Shown here: positions 12,933-24,547 of the stretch, piece after piece
Position numbering within the stretch: the stretch's first letter is position 1
Layout of the letters: every line of letters starts with the position of its first letter
NCBI GenBank assembly: GCA_025266875.1
Contig: JALLLT010000038.1
Coordinates: 248,001-312,000, forward strand
Length of the DNA: 64,000 nucleotides
Direction of reading: 5' to 3'
DNA from: Fennellomyces sp. T-0311
Taxonomy: Eukaryota > Mucoromycota > Mucoromycetes > Mucorales > Lichtheimiaceae
Position numbers and translations under genes: made by a program
Notes under the pieces: generated by a model
Database searches by the model: none
Seen by the model: the letters and a program-made list of their open reading frames with translations, nothing else
Told to the model about the DNA's origin: nothing

Positions 12933-13256
12933 TCAATGATCAAGAAGGGGATGTTTTGGGCGCTGTAACAACAACACCAACAGACGAGACGTGACTTTAC
13001 AGGAAAGCGTGGCCCTCCTTTGTTTCAAGTTCCTAAAGCAGGCTTTGCATATTTTGTGGCGAATCGCAACGTTCGGATAATACTTTTTTCGAAGAAACAA
13101 GGAAAAGGCAATACTGGAACAAGAGAGACAAAACACTCTAGAGCATTTTCTACATGACCAACCGGTGAGGAGGAGCAACGTATTATGGGCATACAAGTTT
13201 CTATGGGGACAATTGTCAGCGATACCGTTGCTTGCCACCAGCTGCCTTCCTTTTAC
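12933..13256 (-). other. FYVE-like zinc-finger coding signature in frame with the 3' end of the GCN20-like gene
   Basis: If the putative last GCN20 intron is not removed, the frame stays open for 107 more codons, to a TGA at 12933-12935, 17 bp before the VMA5 ATG. The added sequence holds SCRKCSRVFCLSCSS and, after a basic spacer, IRHKICKACFRNL: three CxxC pairs in the order and spacing of the second half of a FYVE finger, with the typical (R)VFC..CSS and (R)..C..CF elements. The first CxxC pair is incomplete (NCPHR). There is no in-frame ATG, so it needs either read-through of the intron or upstream splicing. It could be an alternative C terminus of the ABCF protein or a relic of another gene. 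Confidence 0.4.
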
Positions 13257-15706
13257 CTTGTAGTCTTTGATGGTTCCCGAGAACTTTTGCAGGCGACCTC
13301 CCTCGCAAATCCAGATTTCATTGCATACACTGTGAATAAATCGTTCGTCGTGGGATACGGTGATGACACCTCCCTGGAACTTTTGCAACGCCTGCTGAAG
13401 AGCCTCGATCGATTCCATATCCAAATGGTTAGTAGGCTAACAGCAATTGATCAGTTCCTTGGCATCTTGGATACATTGAAAAAAAAGCAAGGGAAACTTA
13501 CTTCGTCGAGAACCAGAATATGTGGACGCTGCAAACTGAGGATGGCAAAGGCCACACGAGACTTTTGACCACCAGACAATGTTTTCATGACTTGCAGACC
13601 GACCATGCCCGTGATACCGAATGCACCAAGATGTCGTCGGTACTCTTCCTCGCTCTTGCCAGGGTACTGATCAGCCATAAAAGCAACAGCTGACTTGGTC
13701 AGATCCAGCTGATCAATGTGATGCTGTGTAAAGTATGCGATGCGGAGACGTCCATTGCGATGGACCTCACCGGATAATGCTTGGACTTGATCCGTCAGCA
13801 ACTTAAGCATGGTGGATTTACCCGCGCCGTTAGGACCAACGACTGCAATACGAGAGTCCATACGCAAGTCAATGTTGATATCGCGGATAATAATCTTCTT
13901 TGGATCGTAACCGAACGTTACTTCGTTCATTTGCAGAATAGGAGGTGAAATAGCATCAGGATCAGCAAACTGGAATGTAACTTCCTTTTCGCTCGTTGGC
14001 GGTTCCAAAACAGGTAACTTCTCCAAAATCTTGAGACGCGATTGTGCCTGAGGCGCACGTTTGGCATTGTAACGCCAGCGGTCGATAAAGTCTTGCAAGT
14101 GCTTGCGATATTCCATTTGTGATTCGTACTCGCGAACTGCAGCCTTTTGACGCTCATCTTTGGTTGCATGGAAGTTGGTAAAGTTACCCTTGTAGTAGTC
14201 GAGCTTTTCAGAATGCATAAACAAGATATCGGTCGCGACTTCGTCCAAAAATTCTGACGGGAACGAGTGAGCCGTCAATTAGGCTATGGTTGCTGGACTT
14301 ACCTCTGTCGTGAGAAACGACAAGCAAGGTGTTGGTCCATGTCTGCAGGTATTTTTCGAGCCAAACGATGGCAGGTATCTGAATGGGGTAGAACGTTAGG
14401 TACCTTCAAAAAAGATAAACAAAAAATGACCAAACGCACATCCAACATGTTATCCGGTTCGTCAAGCATTAGCACATCAGGTTTGCAGAACAGCGCACGG
14501 GCCAATGAGATACGCATACGCCAACCACCTGAGAATTCGCGGGTGGGGCGCTTTTGATCTGGTGCAGGGAAACCAAGACCGGAAAGGATAGCGGCAGCCC
14601 TGTGATGCAAAACGAGTAAGCTACGCATACTTTCCTCTTTGTATGGCATGCGAACACTTACTTAGCCTCTGCCTTGTCACTTTCAATCTCTTCTAACTTG
14701 GTAAACACTTCCTTCAATTCAGTTTCCAATGAATCCTTTTGGGCTTGCAAACTATTCTTCTCGTCCTCCGATAAGTCGCTCTCTGACTGTTCGGCTTCGA
14801 CTTGACTGATGCGACCGGTCAGCTCACGCTCCTTCTCAAGCAAATGCTCACGCCAGACATCAGCTCGCAGAACCATCTCAATTGCTGGCGTATCATCACC
14901 AATAACCTGGATAATAGTTGAGTTATGTGTGAACTTTATCCGGTCTATATCGAGGTTACCTCCTGCTCGACATACAGCACCGAAATATGCGGAGGAACGT
15001 TGATCTCACGACGTGCAATGGCACGCAACAAAGTGGATTTACCGATACCGTTTTTACCCACGACACCATATCGACGACCAAAAGCGACGGTCAAGCTGGC
15101 ATCTGTAAGAATACGACGACCAGCAAACGAGATGTCAAAGTTATCGATCTTGATATCCTTGACTTTGCCCTTAGTGGAAGTGTAATCGAGAATGGGATTA
15201 TACAACTTGTATTCTTCTTGGAGGGCCTTTTGCTCGTCCAACAACTTGGACGCCTCGTAGGCAATTTTCATGTTCGTCTTTTGCTGGCGCTTGGCGATCT
15301 TGTTTGCCAACTTTTCTTCGGCTTTGCGAAGTTTCTTCTGATCGACTTGCGATTGAACGCGTTTGCCGGAGACGTGATCCAACTCGACACCGGTGCTACC
15401 AAGACGCGCTGTTGCAGACACGCCCGACTGGTTACCAATCGTGATGACTTGATCCAATTTGCGGCTGGTCTGAGCGGATTTGCCAGAGTCCTTGCTCTTT
15501 TTTAAAAGCATGGCGGTCAATTCGTCGCACAGGTTGTTGATCTTGGTCTCTTCGCCACCGGCATCGAGCAGGATCGGTTTGACAAAGTCGGCAATGGAGT
15601 CTTCATCGTCATCGGCGCCAAACTCGTTCTCGTTCAGATATCCATCAATATACTCGATAATGGCATCGTCAGCGTCGGGTACCGCCCTTCGGATCAAGGC
15701 CTCCAT
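13183..15706 (-). CDS. GCN20: ABCF-family ATPase, GCN20-like translational control factor
   Basis: Seven exons (15706-14960, 14906-14662, 14599-14440, 14378-14303, 14253-13502, 13436-13257, 13200-13183) encode 725 residues, close to yeast Gcn20 (about 750). There are two ABC domains and no membrane spans. Domain 1 has Walker [10 protein letters not shown], signature FSGGWRMR and Walker B VLMLDEP followed by DN instead of the usual TN. Domain 2 has Walker [10 protein letters not shown], signature [18 protein letters not shown] and the switch VSHDERF. The N terminus carries the ~190-residue Gcn1-binding type extension. Gcn20 with Gcn1 on the ribosome activates the eIF2alpha kinase Gcn2 under amino-acid starvation (family knowledge). 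The short last exon (KLVCP) is my inference; the alternative is the open extension to 12933. Confidence 0.9.
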
Positions 15707-16838
15707 TGTTGTTATTTTGTCGACTGGAACGACGAACTTGTGTTCCTGCTGCGCAACATTTTCTTCATCAGAAAAATGTGTGACGCTGTTTGAAGTTTAA
15801 TCGAAAAAAAGTGCAGAATGATCCGTCTCCAGGGTTTTCCTTTTCAATCTTGCAGCTTTATTCCCTCTTAGTCATGGTACCATAGCAACAGAAAAAAACT
15901 TGGCGTCACCAACACCACGGCAATTAATCATTATTATGACGGGCCTGGTACCGCTCTTCCCCGCATCGCCCCATGAAATGCGAGTTCAACCGATGATGTT
16001 CGCGGTGCAGATAGCAGGACCCGTTCACTTTGCAACAGAGAGAGGACGATCAATGCTGTGGCATATTTATTCAGTGAGAAAAAGAAGAGACGTTCCGGGT
16101 CCAAGTGCTCGGGCATCATGCACTTTGCCGATCACTAGGTTTCACAACGTTCGCCGCTCAAATAACGTAATTGAGTAATATGAACTGGGACAAAAATAGC
16201 TTGAAGGGCCGCAAGGAGTATATGCGGCAAGGCAAGTGAGGCTCGTGTTGGTAGCGAGGGCCAACGGAACAAACTGGCATGGAAACAACAATGTGGTCAA
16301 AGAAGTTTGAATGTTTACACATTAACGCAAATGGAACACGTTGGAGATTAAAAGTCAGCAGACAGCGTTGCACACGCGCGAGCTGATCGGCCGTCCGAGG
16401 TAACATTGGCTCGCTTGAGGGTCACTCTTGTTTCCAAAGCGAGGCACAATTCCGTAATACGGTGGCCATCACGATCGTCGCGGGCAACAGAAAGAGGGTG
16501 TTGCTGGGGGACTGTGCAACGCGCACCTTTCAAAGCCAAATGTCAGAGGCAGGCCTTACCTGTTATTCACAAACGCCGAGATCTAATTTTCTTGTGCGAG
16601 CGTGCGCGTGCGTTGTGTAAGCAATCCAGAATGGCAACTGCATAACACTTTTTTCCCTTATTTCCTGTATCGCCTTTCTCTCTCTTTTTCATTTTTTTCT
16701 ATTTTTCCACTTGCATTCAGCCGCCCCAAGCCTTGGACAGCAGCTTGCGTGTGCCTCTCTACCTCTACCTCGCTCTCTCTAGCCCTCACTCGTCTCCTTA
16801 ACCCCTAGCTCCCCCACTTCCTGTTGCTGATTCCCTTC
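15707..16838. promoter_or_regulatory. shared divergent promoter region, GCN20-like / CH-kinase
   Basis: This 1.1-kb gap separates two divergent start codons. The kinase side (16660-16830) is strongly CT-rich, as is usual for leaders of fungal genes without a TATA box. An X-box-like CATAGCAACAG occurs at 15881-15891, 175 bp upstream of the GCN20-like ATG. The small frames across 15900-16645 overlap on both strands and are unsupported. Confidence 0.5.
15881..15891 (+). promoter_or_regulatory. X-box-like element CATAGCAACAG
   Basis: The 11-mer contains the RFX half-site consensus RGYAAC. Exact copies occur at 26179-26189 and 54348-54358, and a near copy on the other strand is part of the palindrome at 35982-36002. 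Three of the four lie in gaps between divergent genes. Confidence 0.35.
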
Positions 16839-19800
16839 ATGTACAAGCGTCATTCGTCTTCAGAACACAATGCTGATCGGCTTTGCGTTCGACTGCGCGA
16901 GGAGCAACATCGAAGCAATCAACATGCGGCCAAAGCATTTCTTGAATCAACGTTGCGGGTGCAGCTGGCGTCAGACGACTTGCACACGGAACTTCAGGAC
17001 GGTGTGATGCTATGCAAGTATGTGTGCACAGAAAAAAAAACAAACAGACGAAAACGATAGAGTTTGGCTAAAGTTTGCATGCACCAACTCCTTTTTTTAC
17101 CTCCAAACGCATCCGCATCCGCACACAGACTCGTCAACTGCTTGAGTCCAGGCACGATCACGAGTATCGGCGGCAAGAACATTCCATTTGTCAAGGCAAG
17201 TATGAATTCGGGCGCGGCAAGGTGGGGCGGGCAGAAAAAGGGGGGGGACTGGGAACAAACTGATAAACAAGGAGATATATTGCCGCAAGGCAGCCGCCGC
17301 CCACCGAAAAAGATAGAAACGCAGAGCAGAATGGGCAGAGCGTGCAGAAAATGGAAGCGACAAGAGCTCATACCTTGTTCATATCTTGTGTAGATGGCCA
17401 ACATTAGTTTGTTCCTGCAAGGGGCACGCGAGGTAAAAAACATAAAGACGCATACATAGCTAGGTTATTAACATTCACCTTCTTCTTACCCTCGCATATA
17501 AATATCCCCCCTTTCCTTCCTCTCATTCCCGGCACTCAGCTTGGTCTGCACAACTCTGAGCTATTCCAAACCGTCGACTTGTACGAAGCGAAAGACATGG
17601 GCGCCGTAAGTGCATCCCGCAACCCCACACTTATGTACTCACCCGCCTCTGCTAGGTGGTAAATACGATTCTATCATTGGCACGGCTGCGCGGGAAGAAC
17701 GTCGGATCTGTGGACGAGCGTGCAAAGACACCGCACCACAAAGAATCCCGATCCGACCGACGACGATCATTTCCACGCCTTTTGAAAAGCAACGCTGAAC
17801 AACAACAGCAAAAAGACTCGCTGCGACGCTCTCCCCTTCTGTCTGCAAAACAGCATGGCAAACAGTCAGGAGAGGACACACGCAACGGATATCGTCATGT
17901 AAAATCGATCTTTGGACAGCAACCCAACGTCGATGGAGCACACAAAATGTCTCGCGCAGACATTAGCAGAATCACTGAAAAGGCCGAGACGCTCCGCCGA
18001 ACATACCGGTCAAACATGCAACAACGCCCCACAACAGATAGTGGATATAGCACGATGGCCGCACGCGGAGATGAGGGACGACGGCGGCGGCGGCGAGCTA
18101 GATCCCAGGATTCACCCTTTGACGCGAGCAGCGGCAGCAGCAGTGCAGACGAGGAGGCAACATTGGACACAGACTCCGAGGAGGACAAGGAGAGTACAAA
18201 TGTCAAGGAGCACCGGACGTCGACAGGCTCCAATACATCTGCGATGAGTGATCCAATTTCAATACACGTGGTTATGCAGGGCGAATACAATAGCAAGGGG
18301 CATCAACATCACCATTACCTTGTCGTACCTGATACAAATGGCCAGAATGAGTTTGATGCTATCGAGCCGTTTCCTGAACCTTCCCGCTCCACCCCCGCCA
18401 CTCTGCGCATTGATGATAGCGAGATCCTGCAGAGCCTGAAAGACGATCAGCCGCAATGGGAGAATCTGGTCGAAACCAAAGCCAGCCGATCCGATACATT
18501 GCATCCCGATGCATCAAAGCAAAAGGGAACTACCAAAGTCGTCCTTAAAGGGGAGGGAGGTCAACCCAATACCTACTATGTATGTCATTCCTTTCCCTGT
18601 GATCGACCGCAATACTTACCTTTCATACGTAGCACCTCGGTAATTGCATTGGAAAGGGCCAGTTTGGCGCAGTATACAGGTATGTACTGCCTCCTCAATG
18701 GAGTTTCGAATGTTCCTTAGATGCTTATTTATTGGTATTGCAGGGCGCTGGACATTCAAACCGGCGAGATTGTGGCAATCAAGCGCATCAAAGTCGAAGA
18801 TGTCGACGTCGATAACGAAATCATGGTAAGTCATCGAGAACCGCTCCAGGCCTTCCTGCCAAACCTTAACCTGGATAAACTCTACAGCAAGAGGTCGATC
18901 TGCTCAAAGATATGGACAACCCGAACATTGTGCGCTATCTCGGCTCCGTGCAGGATGAGTCGCATCTGAACATCGTCCTGGAGTAAGTGAAAACTTTGCA
19001 AGTCGTAATGAAATAGCTATTAAGCATATTGAACATTAGGTACATTGAAAATGGCTCCATCCTGTCAACGCTCAAGGCGTTTGGACATTTGCCCGAAAAG
19101 CTGGTTGCTTCATACACGCGCAAGATCCTCTGTGGCCTTGCATACCTTCACGAGCACGAGGTAAAATATCAAAACAAGCCTCCCCTAATGCTTCCTTAAT
19201 TCTCGGGTCGAATTAATATAATATGTTTAGGTAGCACACTGTGACCTGAAGGCGGCCAACATTCTCACCACCAAGACGGGCGATGTCAAGTTGACTGATT
19301 TTGGTGTCTCCTTAAACTTACGGATCAAGCAGGATGAAATGGGAGCGCCTGCAGGAACACCCAATTGGATGGCTCCCGAAGTCATTGAGCTCAAAGGAGC
19401 ATCTACCAAGTCTGATATCTGGTCACTAGGCTGCACCATCATCGAGATGATCACTGGAAAGCCGCCCTATGCAGATATGATTGCCATGTCCGCGCTTTAC
19501 CACATTGTGGAGGACGACCACCCGCCAATTCCAGAGTGTATTTCAGAAGTAGGCGAATATTGCAAAAGAGACTAGCAGGTTGCTGATCACATGTACTTTT
19601 CCTTTAGTCTCTGCAGACCTTTTTGCGCGCGTGCTTTCAAAAGGACCCTACGGATCGTCCAACTGCTCAGGAACTCATTCAGCATACGTGGCTGGCCCCA
19701 ACTTCGTCCGTACCTCCTTTGACCCCATCCACCTCCGCAGACGAGTTGACCATATCTGATGAACGCGACAAGACGTACAAAAAGCCGTCCAAGGCTGACG

Positions 19801-20356
19801 ATGACGATATCGATCTGTCCATGATCTACGAATACATGCGCACCAATCCGACGATGGATCTACAGCGCGTGCCCGCACCAAACATCCAAAAGAAGGAAAT
19901 CATTGAACATCAATTTGTCAAGACAACGTTTGCCAAAGGTAAAAAAAAAAGAGCTTATCGGCTTTAGACTATTTTCTTTACTAACGACTTTCGTCTGAAT
20001 ACAGCAATTACGTGCAAAGTCTGTCTCGTGACTGTAAAGCGGCACGCTGCTTTTTGCGAGGGTATGTGTTACAGATTCTGGCTTTAATTGAGCAATTGCT
20101 AACCGTATTTCTTTGTTTAGCATGTGCATTGATTTGCCACGAGAAATGTCGTCAGAACGCCGCGTCATGCCGGCCTATTTTCCCATCCACAAACCCAAAG
20201 GTAAATTGATCATTTATTCCTTTTTCGCCAAGCTTATTTTTATTCTTATTTCCATAGCAACCAAAGTCAAATCGTCGCGATTCATTCCCTCTTCCATCAT
20301 CCGAACCTCGAACTCACAACAAGCTTCAAAAGATGCTGGCATCCTGTAAGAATTAA
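16839..20356 (+). CDS. CH domain - Ser/Thr kinase - C1 domain protein, Cdc7/SepH-like
   Basis: Fourteen exons encode 834 residues: 16839-17017, 17129-17195, 17394-17432, 17540-17605, 17656-18579, 18633-18679, 18744-18825, 18888-18982, 19040-19160, 19231-19548, 19608-19938, 20005-20061, 20121-20200 and 20258-20356. Residues ~20-115 form a calponin-homology domain ([17 protein letters not shown], then [15 protein letters not shown]). A ~310-residue disordered Ser/Arg-rich linker follows. The kinase domain (~430-690) has [39 protein letters not shown] and DIWSLGC; it most resembles septation/mitotic-exit kinases Cdc7, SepH and Cdc15. HCD replaces the usual HRD, but the catalytic Asp remains. A short C1-like zinc module (CKVC...CEAC...CHEKC...C) lies near 755-800. 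Intron 2 is GC-AG. Likely role, by family: cytokinesis or polarity signalling with actin and lipid targeting. Confidence 0.87.
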
Positions 20357-22217
20357 TTTTAAAAGAAGCCGACCATGTGTGCAGAAATCTTACCTATTTT
20401 GCCACCAGTGTACCTTTAATAGATCATCCCTATCTTTTACTTACGCATCGTTCGTCGATCGTTTGATCCAACCACCGTGTCATCATTCTTCTCATCCGAC
20501 CATCCATACTTTTCATGCTGCACCGACCTTTTTGACGCAGGCGACAAAAACAAGAATAGTATTTCGGTGATTTGATTCTTCTTTATCCACCATCTCTTCC
20601 TGCCACTTACGCAATTTCATCATCACGTCGACACGATAGACGAACAACACTCTGATGGAACAAAAAGCGATTGACAAAAACACTCTTATTCTTCACAGAC
20701 GATTGTATTATATCAACTTTCCCCCCTCATTTATCTTGTTATTTCTTGTAAATTGTACACATTTCCCTTTCTCTACTAAATATACCAACATATTTGACTT
20801 TTTTTCACGTACTTGTCACCCACCCAAGTGTAATTTTGGGCACGGTTCATTTTGCGAACATATCTCCACCTTACTCATGATGCATGTGAAACAACACCTG
20901 AAGGAGGGCACGATGCAAAGCTTGCAGGCCCAAGGGAGTGAGCAGGTGGCTTTATCAATGATGTGGACATAACGAGCACGTCAGAGTAACAAGCAGACTG
21001 GTATAGCCCTCATGACAATAAATGCGCTTGCATATGGACCGTGGGTATTACCATGCTCGTTACATACTTTCATTGACGGGTGTATTCCATGGTTTAACAG
21101 AGACATAACGTATTAGTCCTGCTTGCATCATTATGCTCTCGCCCTGGATTGATTACGCTGCCATCGACTATGCGTCGCTTCTATTAAACGGCCAGGTTGG
21201 AGACGAACCCGATTCTTGGATTTTCCGTTGTAATCTGCTCTTTGGCGCGTGATACCGCAATGCACAAGTTATGGCGAATCACATTTGTAAGTTTCACGTA
21301 AAATTTGTTCCTAACTGTTTCTTGCATTCAGGAAAAATAACCAGGATGTTATAACTTTGAAGGCAAAAAGTATCTGATCCGGAAAACTCAACAGTGAAGT
21401 AATTTTTTACGTACTAGTAGGTTATCGTACATACAGTAATATAGTATATAGCTTATCGCGTAGTGATCTTTCAAGGGAGATAAATAAAGTTAGCTGCTCA
21501 GGCATGCTTATAGTATTTTTTAGTAAAGTAGGGTTCAAAGTATTCCGTTCCTTCCGGAAGAACTTTATTTTTCTTTATTATACCATTCCTTGATAGATGT
21601 TGCCCAATCACTTTTCAACTCCTTTATTAATACAGCTTGCGTTATGCACACCGGTATGATAAAGTTATCAAATTGCATATACAGCGATATTACAATATAG
21701 TCGACTATATTAGTAGCACTGCTTTAGTACATTAAAGCTTGATCTTGTTATGTCTTATGTATATCTTAGCCGATTCTTGAAGTGTACTTTCCCGCCCCGT
21801 TGATAAAGCTGGCCAATCATTTCCAAATGCAGTTAAATATAACTTTAGCTAAGCCGCGGTTACGAAAATACCTTTACGTAGAATTCGACTATTACCAACG
21901 CATCTGAGGAAATAGTAGATTAAAGGTTACTATGAGTTATATCATCTCATCGTACTTCTGGACACTCAGATGCGTATATTGCCATCAAAGTCCACACTCT
22001 TTGTGAAGCGGGGGTGGTGTGCTCGCCGGCAAGTACTGACTCAAGACTAATGTGTAACATTACATATTTGAGATAGTACTTTTTTAAACGTCGTGAGAGT
22101 ATCTATATATGAAGTTTGAAACGGGTTTGTAGTACGTAGACGCCGCATCGGATCCCTTTTTTGATTTTTCACATTAAAATACGACTCCCACGTACTGGAG
22201 AATTCCTTTAACTTCTG
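20357..22217. other. intergenic region, nothing recognised
   Basis: It holds the 3' flank of the kinase gene and the upstream region of the HET gene. It is AT-rich, with many short direct matches to TACGTA-type sequence but no coherent frame. The frame at 20655-20972 has no domain and poor coding character. No RNA gene was seen. Confidence 0.45.
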
Positions 22218-22228
22218 TATATATAAAA
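22218..22228 (+). promoter_or_regulatory. TATA box of the HET-domain gene
   Basis: TATATATAAAA lies about 130 bp upstream of the chosen ATG at 22354, in an AT-rich setting. It suggests that this gene still has a working promoter. Confidence 0.5.
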
Positions 22229-22353
22229 GCCTGTTAATCTTCAGTACTCTATAGATAGTATACTTTAAACGATCTATTTACCAAGGTTTGCAGCGTTAAA
22301 GTCGCTCAGAAATAGGCGAAGTCACAGTGCTGACCTATTTCGAAACAGAACGA

Positions 22354-24285
22354 ATGTGCGCAACAGAAAGCAACCAATGGAGGCAAAAATATTATTGTAC
22401 CTACGAGACACGTTACTTTGTTCCGAAAGAACTGAAGCCTAGTACTCGTGTTGGAGGAGAGATGCTTGCAAAACTGGCTACTCGGCCTCGTCCAAAGCTT
22501 GGTGTCTCATCAACCACGAACACCGAAGGCTCTATCAAGTCCAAACAGCCCTTACTATCAGCTAATCCGTTTAGACCATCCAAGCTGGTACAAGTGGAAA
22601 CTATGATAGTGGTTGACGGCTCCGAGGCCAAAGAAGGGTATAGCGCGCTATCGTATACATGGAGCCAATCTGGTGATATCCAAAAAGTATCCGACAAAAA
22701 AACTATACGTAACGATCGAGGTCTGCACAAGATTATTCGATATGGTACACGCCAGAAATCTCGAGGAAGAAAAAGACATGGTGGTCGGGTATTGGAAACC
22801 AAATATGTCGACTTTGAACGTCTCGTTCAGCACATTTGCAAGGATTTTGGCATCAAGTATATTTGGTACGACCAAATGTGCATGAATGGACTGAAAGGAG
22901 ACCAAAAGAACCACGAACTACGACAGATGCACGCCATTTATAGCCATGCAGACTGGACAGTGGTGCTTGTTCCCGAACTGAGAGCTCGTACCCGTGGCCA
23001 GCGTAGAACATACATTCCTACGGATACTTTAACTCCCAATAGAACCAATCGTGGCTTGGAATTCTACAGGGACGCCCGGCGAATCTCAAGTACCCGTGGT
23101 TGGCTTATACATCCCAGTGATATTGATCATTCTATGTGGCGTACACGTGCTTGGACTCTGGAAGAAGCGCTGATGTCAAGGAATCTGCTTTTTGTTGGAC
23201 GCAATGTATATCTGACATCCGATATGCTGCTTCGGTCACCGTATTCCTCTAATTACTTGAAGAGTCTATGTGATATACGATACCAATGGAACTCATGCAT
23301 GCTTCTATGGGATATTGCTCAACGTACAAGCACCAAAATGCACGATATCTTTTTTGCACTCGCCAATATACGACCAGATTTAATGGATGAAACTGATTCC
23401 TTCGATTATCAACAAGATTTGAATGATTTGGCTATGAGGTTTTTTGCCCGCTTAGCAAGAAGAGATCTTACTTTATTATGCTTCGGACTGAGACAAGGCT
23501 ATCGTTTACGACCTTTGGAGGAAGCGAATACGATACGTGCCAACCAAGAGTCTACCCCAAGTACCCAAAGCGTCAATAGCATTCACTTGCCTTCTTGGAC
23601 TGGTTGGATTAGTGGAGCAAGTCATATTGAGCCAACAAATGCCATGATGGTGGGAACTAATTTCGACGGGGAATACCTTTTCACGGAAGGAGGAGTTATG
23701 CATTTGAGTTGCGAATGTATTTCTGTTACTATTGGAGAAAATTTGGTGGACGATATCAGTATCGAAAGGATCAGTAGTACTACTACTTTCGGCATACCGT
23801 TAAACGGACAGGTTAATCCAGGCATGCAACCGATCGCCGGGAATTATCAATCAATCGATTTTTACGAACCGTCCGGCACACCTCATCAACGACCAGCTTT
23901 TGTGGACACGCCAGATCCTAATGGCTTGGTGTTTGTAGATACTCCTGGATGGTTTACGAAAGTTGGGCCCACTCCGAGCGACTACAGGTTGCAACAAACA
24001 CATGTACTTCGTCTACAAGAATATGGCGAAATATGGGTCAACACAAATTTACAGTCAGCAGAAACCATAGGAGCCTATCTATCGCTCCTAGAAGATTGCA
24101 AGAGTTGCGTCATCCTTTATGGGTTATCGTTTACGACCAAGGATCTTAGTTGGAGATTCTATCCAGTTGTCATACAGGAGGATGACCATTATTACAGATC
24201 TATTGGCTTATGTCTCATGTTTGATAAACTTGTATTCGTTAATGATAATGTACAAATTGAAACTTTAGATATTAACATCAAATAA
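22354..24285 (+). CDS. HET-domain protein (heterokaryon-incompatibility family)
   Basis: A single intact exon of 643 codons, unusual next to its intron-rich neighbours. The HET domain spans about residues 94-280. All three conserved blocks are visible: EGYSALSYTWS, then KYIWYDQMCMNG with QMHAIYSHADW, and MWRTRAWTLEEALMSR followed by LLFVGRN. The remaining ~360 residues are the less conserved HET C-terminal region (LPSWTGWISG..., a beta-rich part, then a final LEDCKSCVILYGLSF block). In Pezizomycotina HET proteins trigger regulated death on non-self fusion; that function is not demonstrated for this lineage. I used the first ATG; the frame is open a few codons further upstream. A decayed paralogue lies at about 50.8-52.2 kb. 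Confidence 0.88.
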   Translation: MCATESNQWRQKYYCTYETRYFVPKELKPSTRVGGEMLAKLATRPRPKLGVSSTTNTEGSIKSKQPLLSANPFRPSKLVQVETMIVVDGSEAKEGYSALSYTWSQSGDIQKVSDKKTIRNDRGLHKIIRYGTRQKSRGRKRHGGRVLETKYVDFERLVQHICKDFGIKYIWYDQMCMNGLKGDQKNHELRQMHAIYSHADWTVVLVPELRARTRGQRRTYIPTDTLTPNRTNRGLEFYRDARRISSTRGWLIHPSDIDHSMWRTRAWTLEEALMSRNLLFVGRNVYLTSDMLLRSPYSSNYLKSLCDIRYQWNSCMLLWDIAQRTSTKMHDIFFALANIRPDLMDETDSFDYQQDLNDLAMRFFARLARRDLTLLCFGLRQGYRLRPLEEANTIRANQESTPSTQSVNSIHLPSWTGWISGASHIEPTNAMMVGTNFDGEYLFTEGGVMHLSCECISVTIGENLVDDISIERISSTTTFGIPLNGQVNPGMQPIAGNYQSIDFYEPSGTPHQRPAFVDTPDPNGLVFVDTPGWFTKVGPTPSDYRLQQTHVLRLQEYGEIWVNTNLQSAETIGAYLSLLEDCKSCVILYGLSFTTKDLSWRFYPVVIQEDDHYYRSIGLCLMFDKLVFVNDNVQIETLDINIK

Positions 24286-24547
24286 GCACAGTAAAAGACA
24301 TAGTGTGAAATAAATTGCTTGCTCACATAGTGGTTTTAGTGTCTTTGTGCGACGATGAGTGTTTGATATGGTATCGCTCGATTCTTATATTAGGGGCGCG
24401 AAGCTTATCCTGTACTGGGTTCTAAAATCCGTGTTCTCGGTTTGACAGCTGTATGTTTTAGCAAAATGCTCCGAGGAAGTGCTTATAAGTTTCCATGTGC
24501 TTCTATGACATCCATCAAAATAAAAGAGACACTGGGGTCTATCATGG

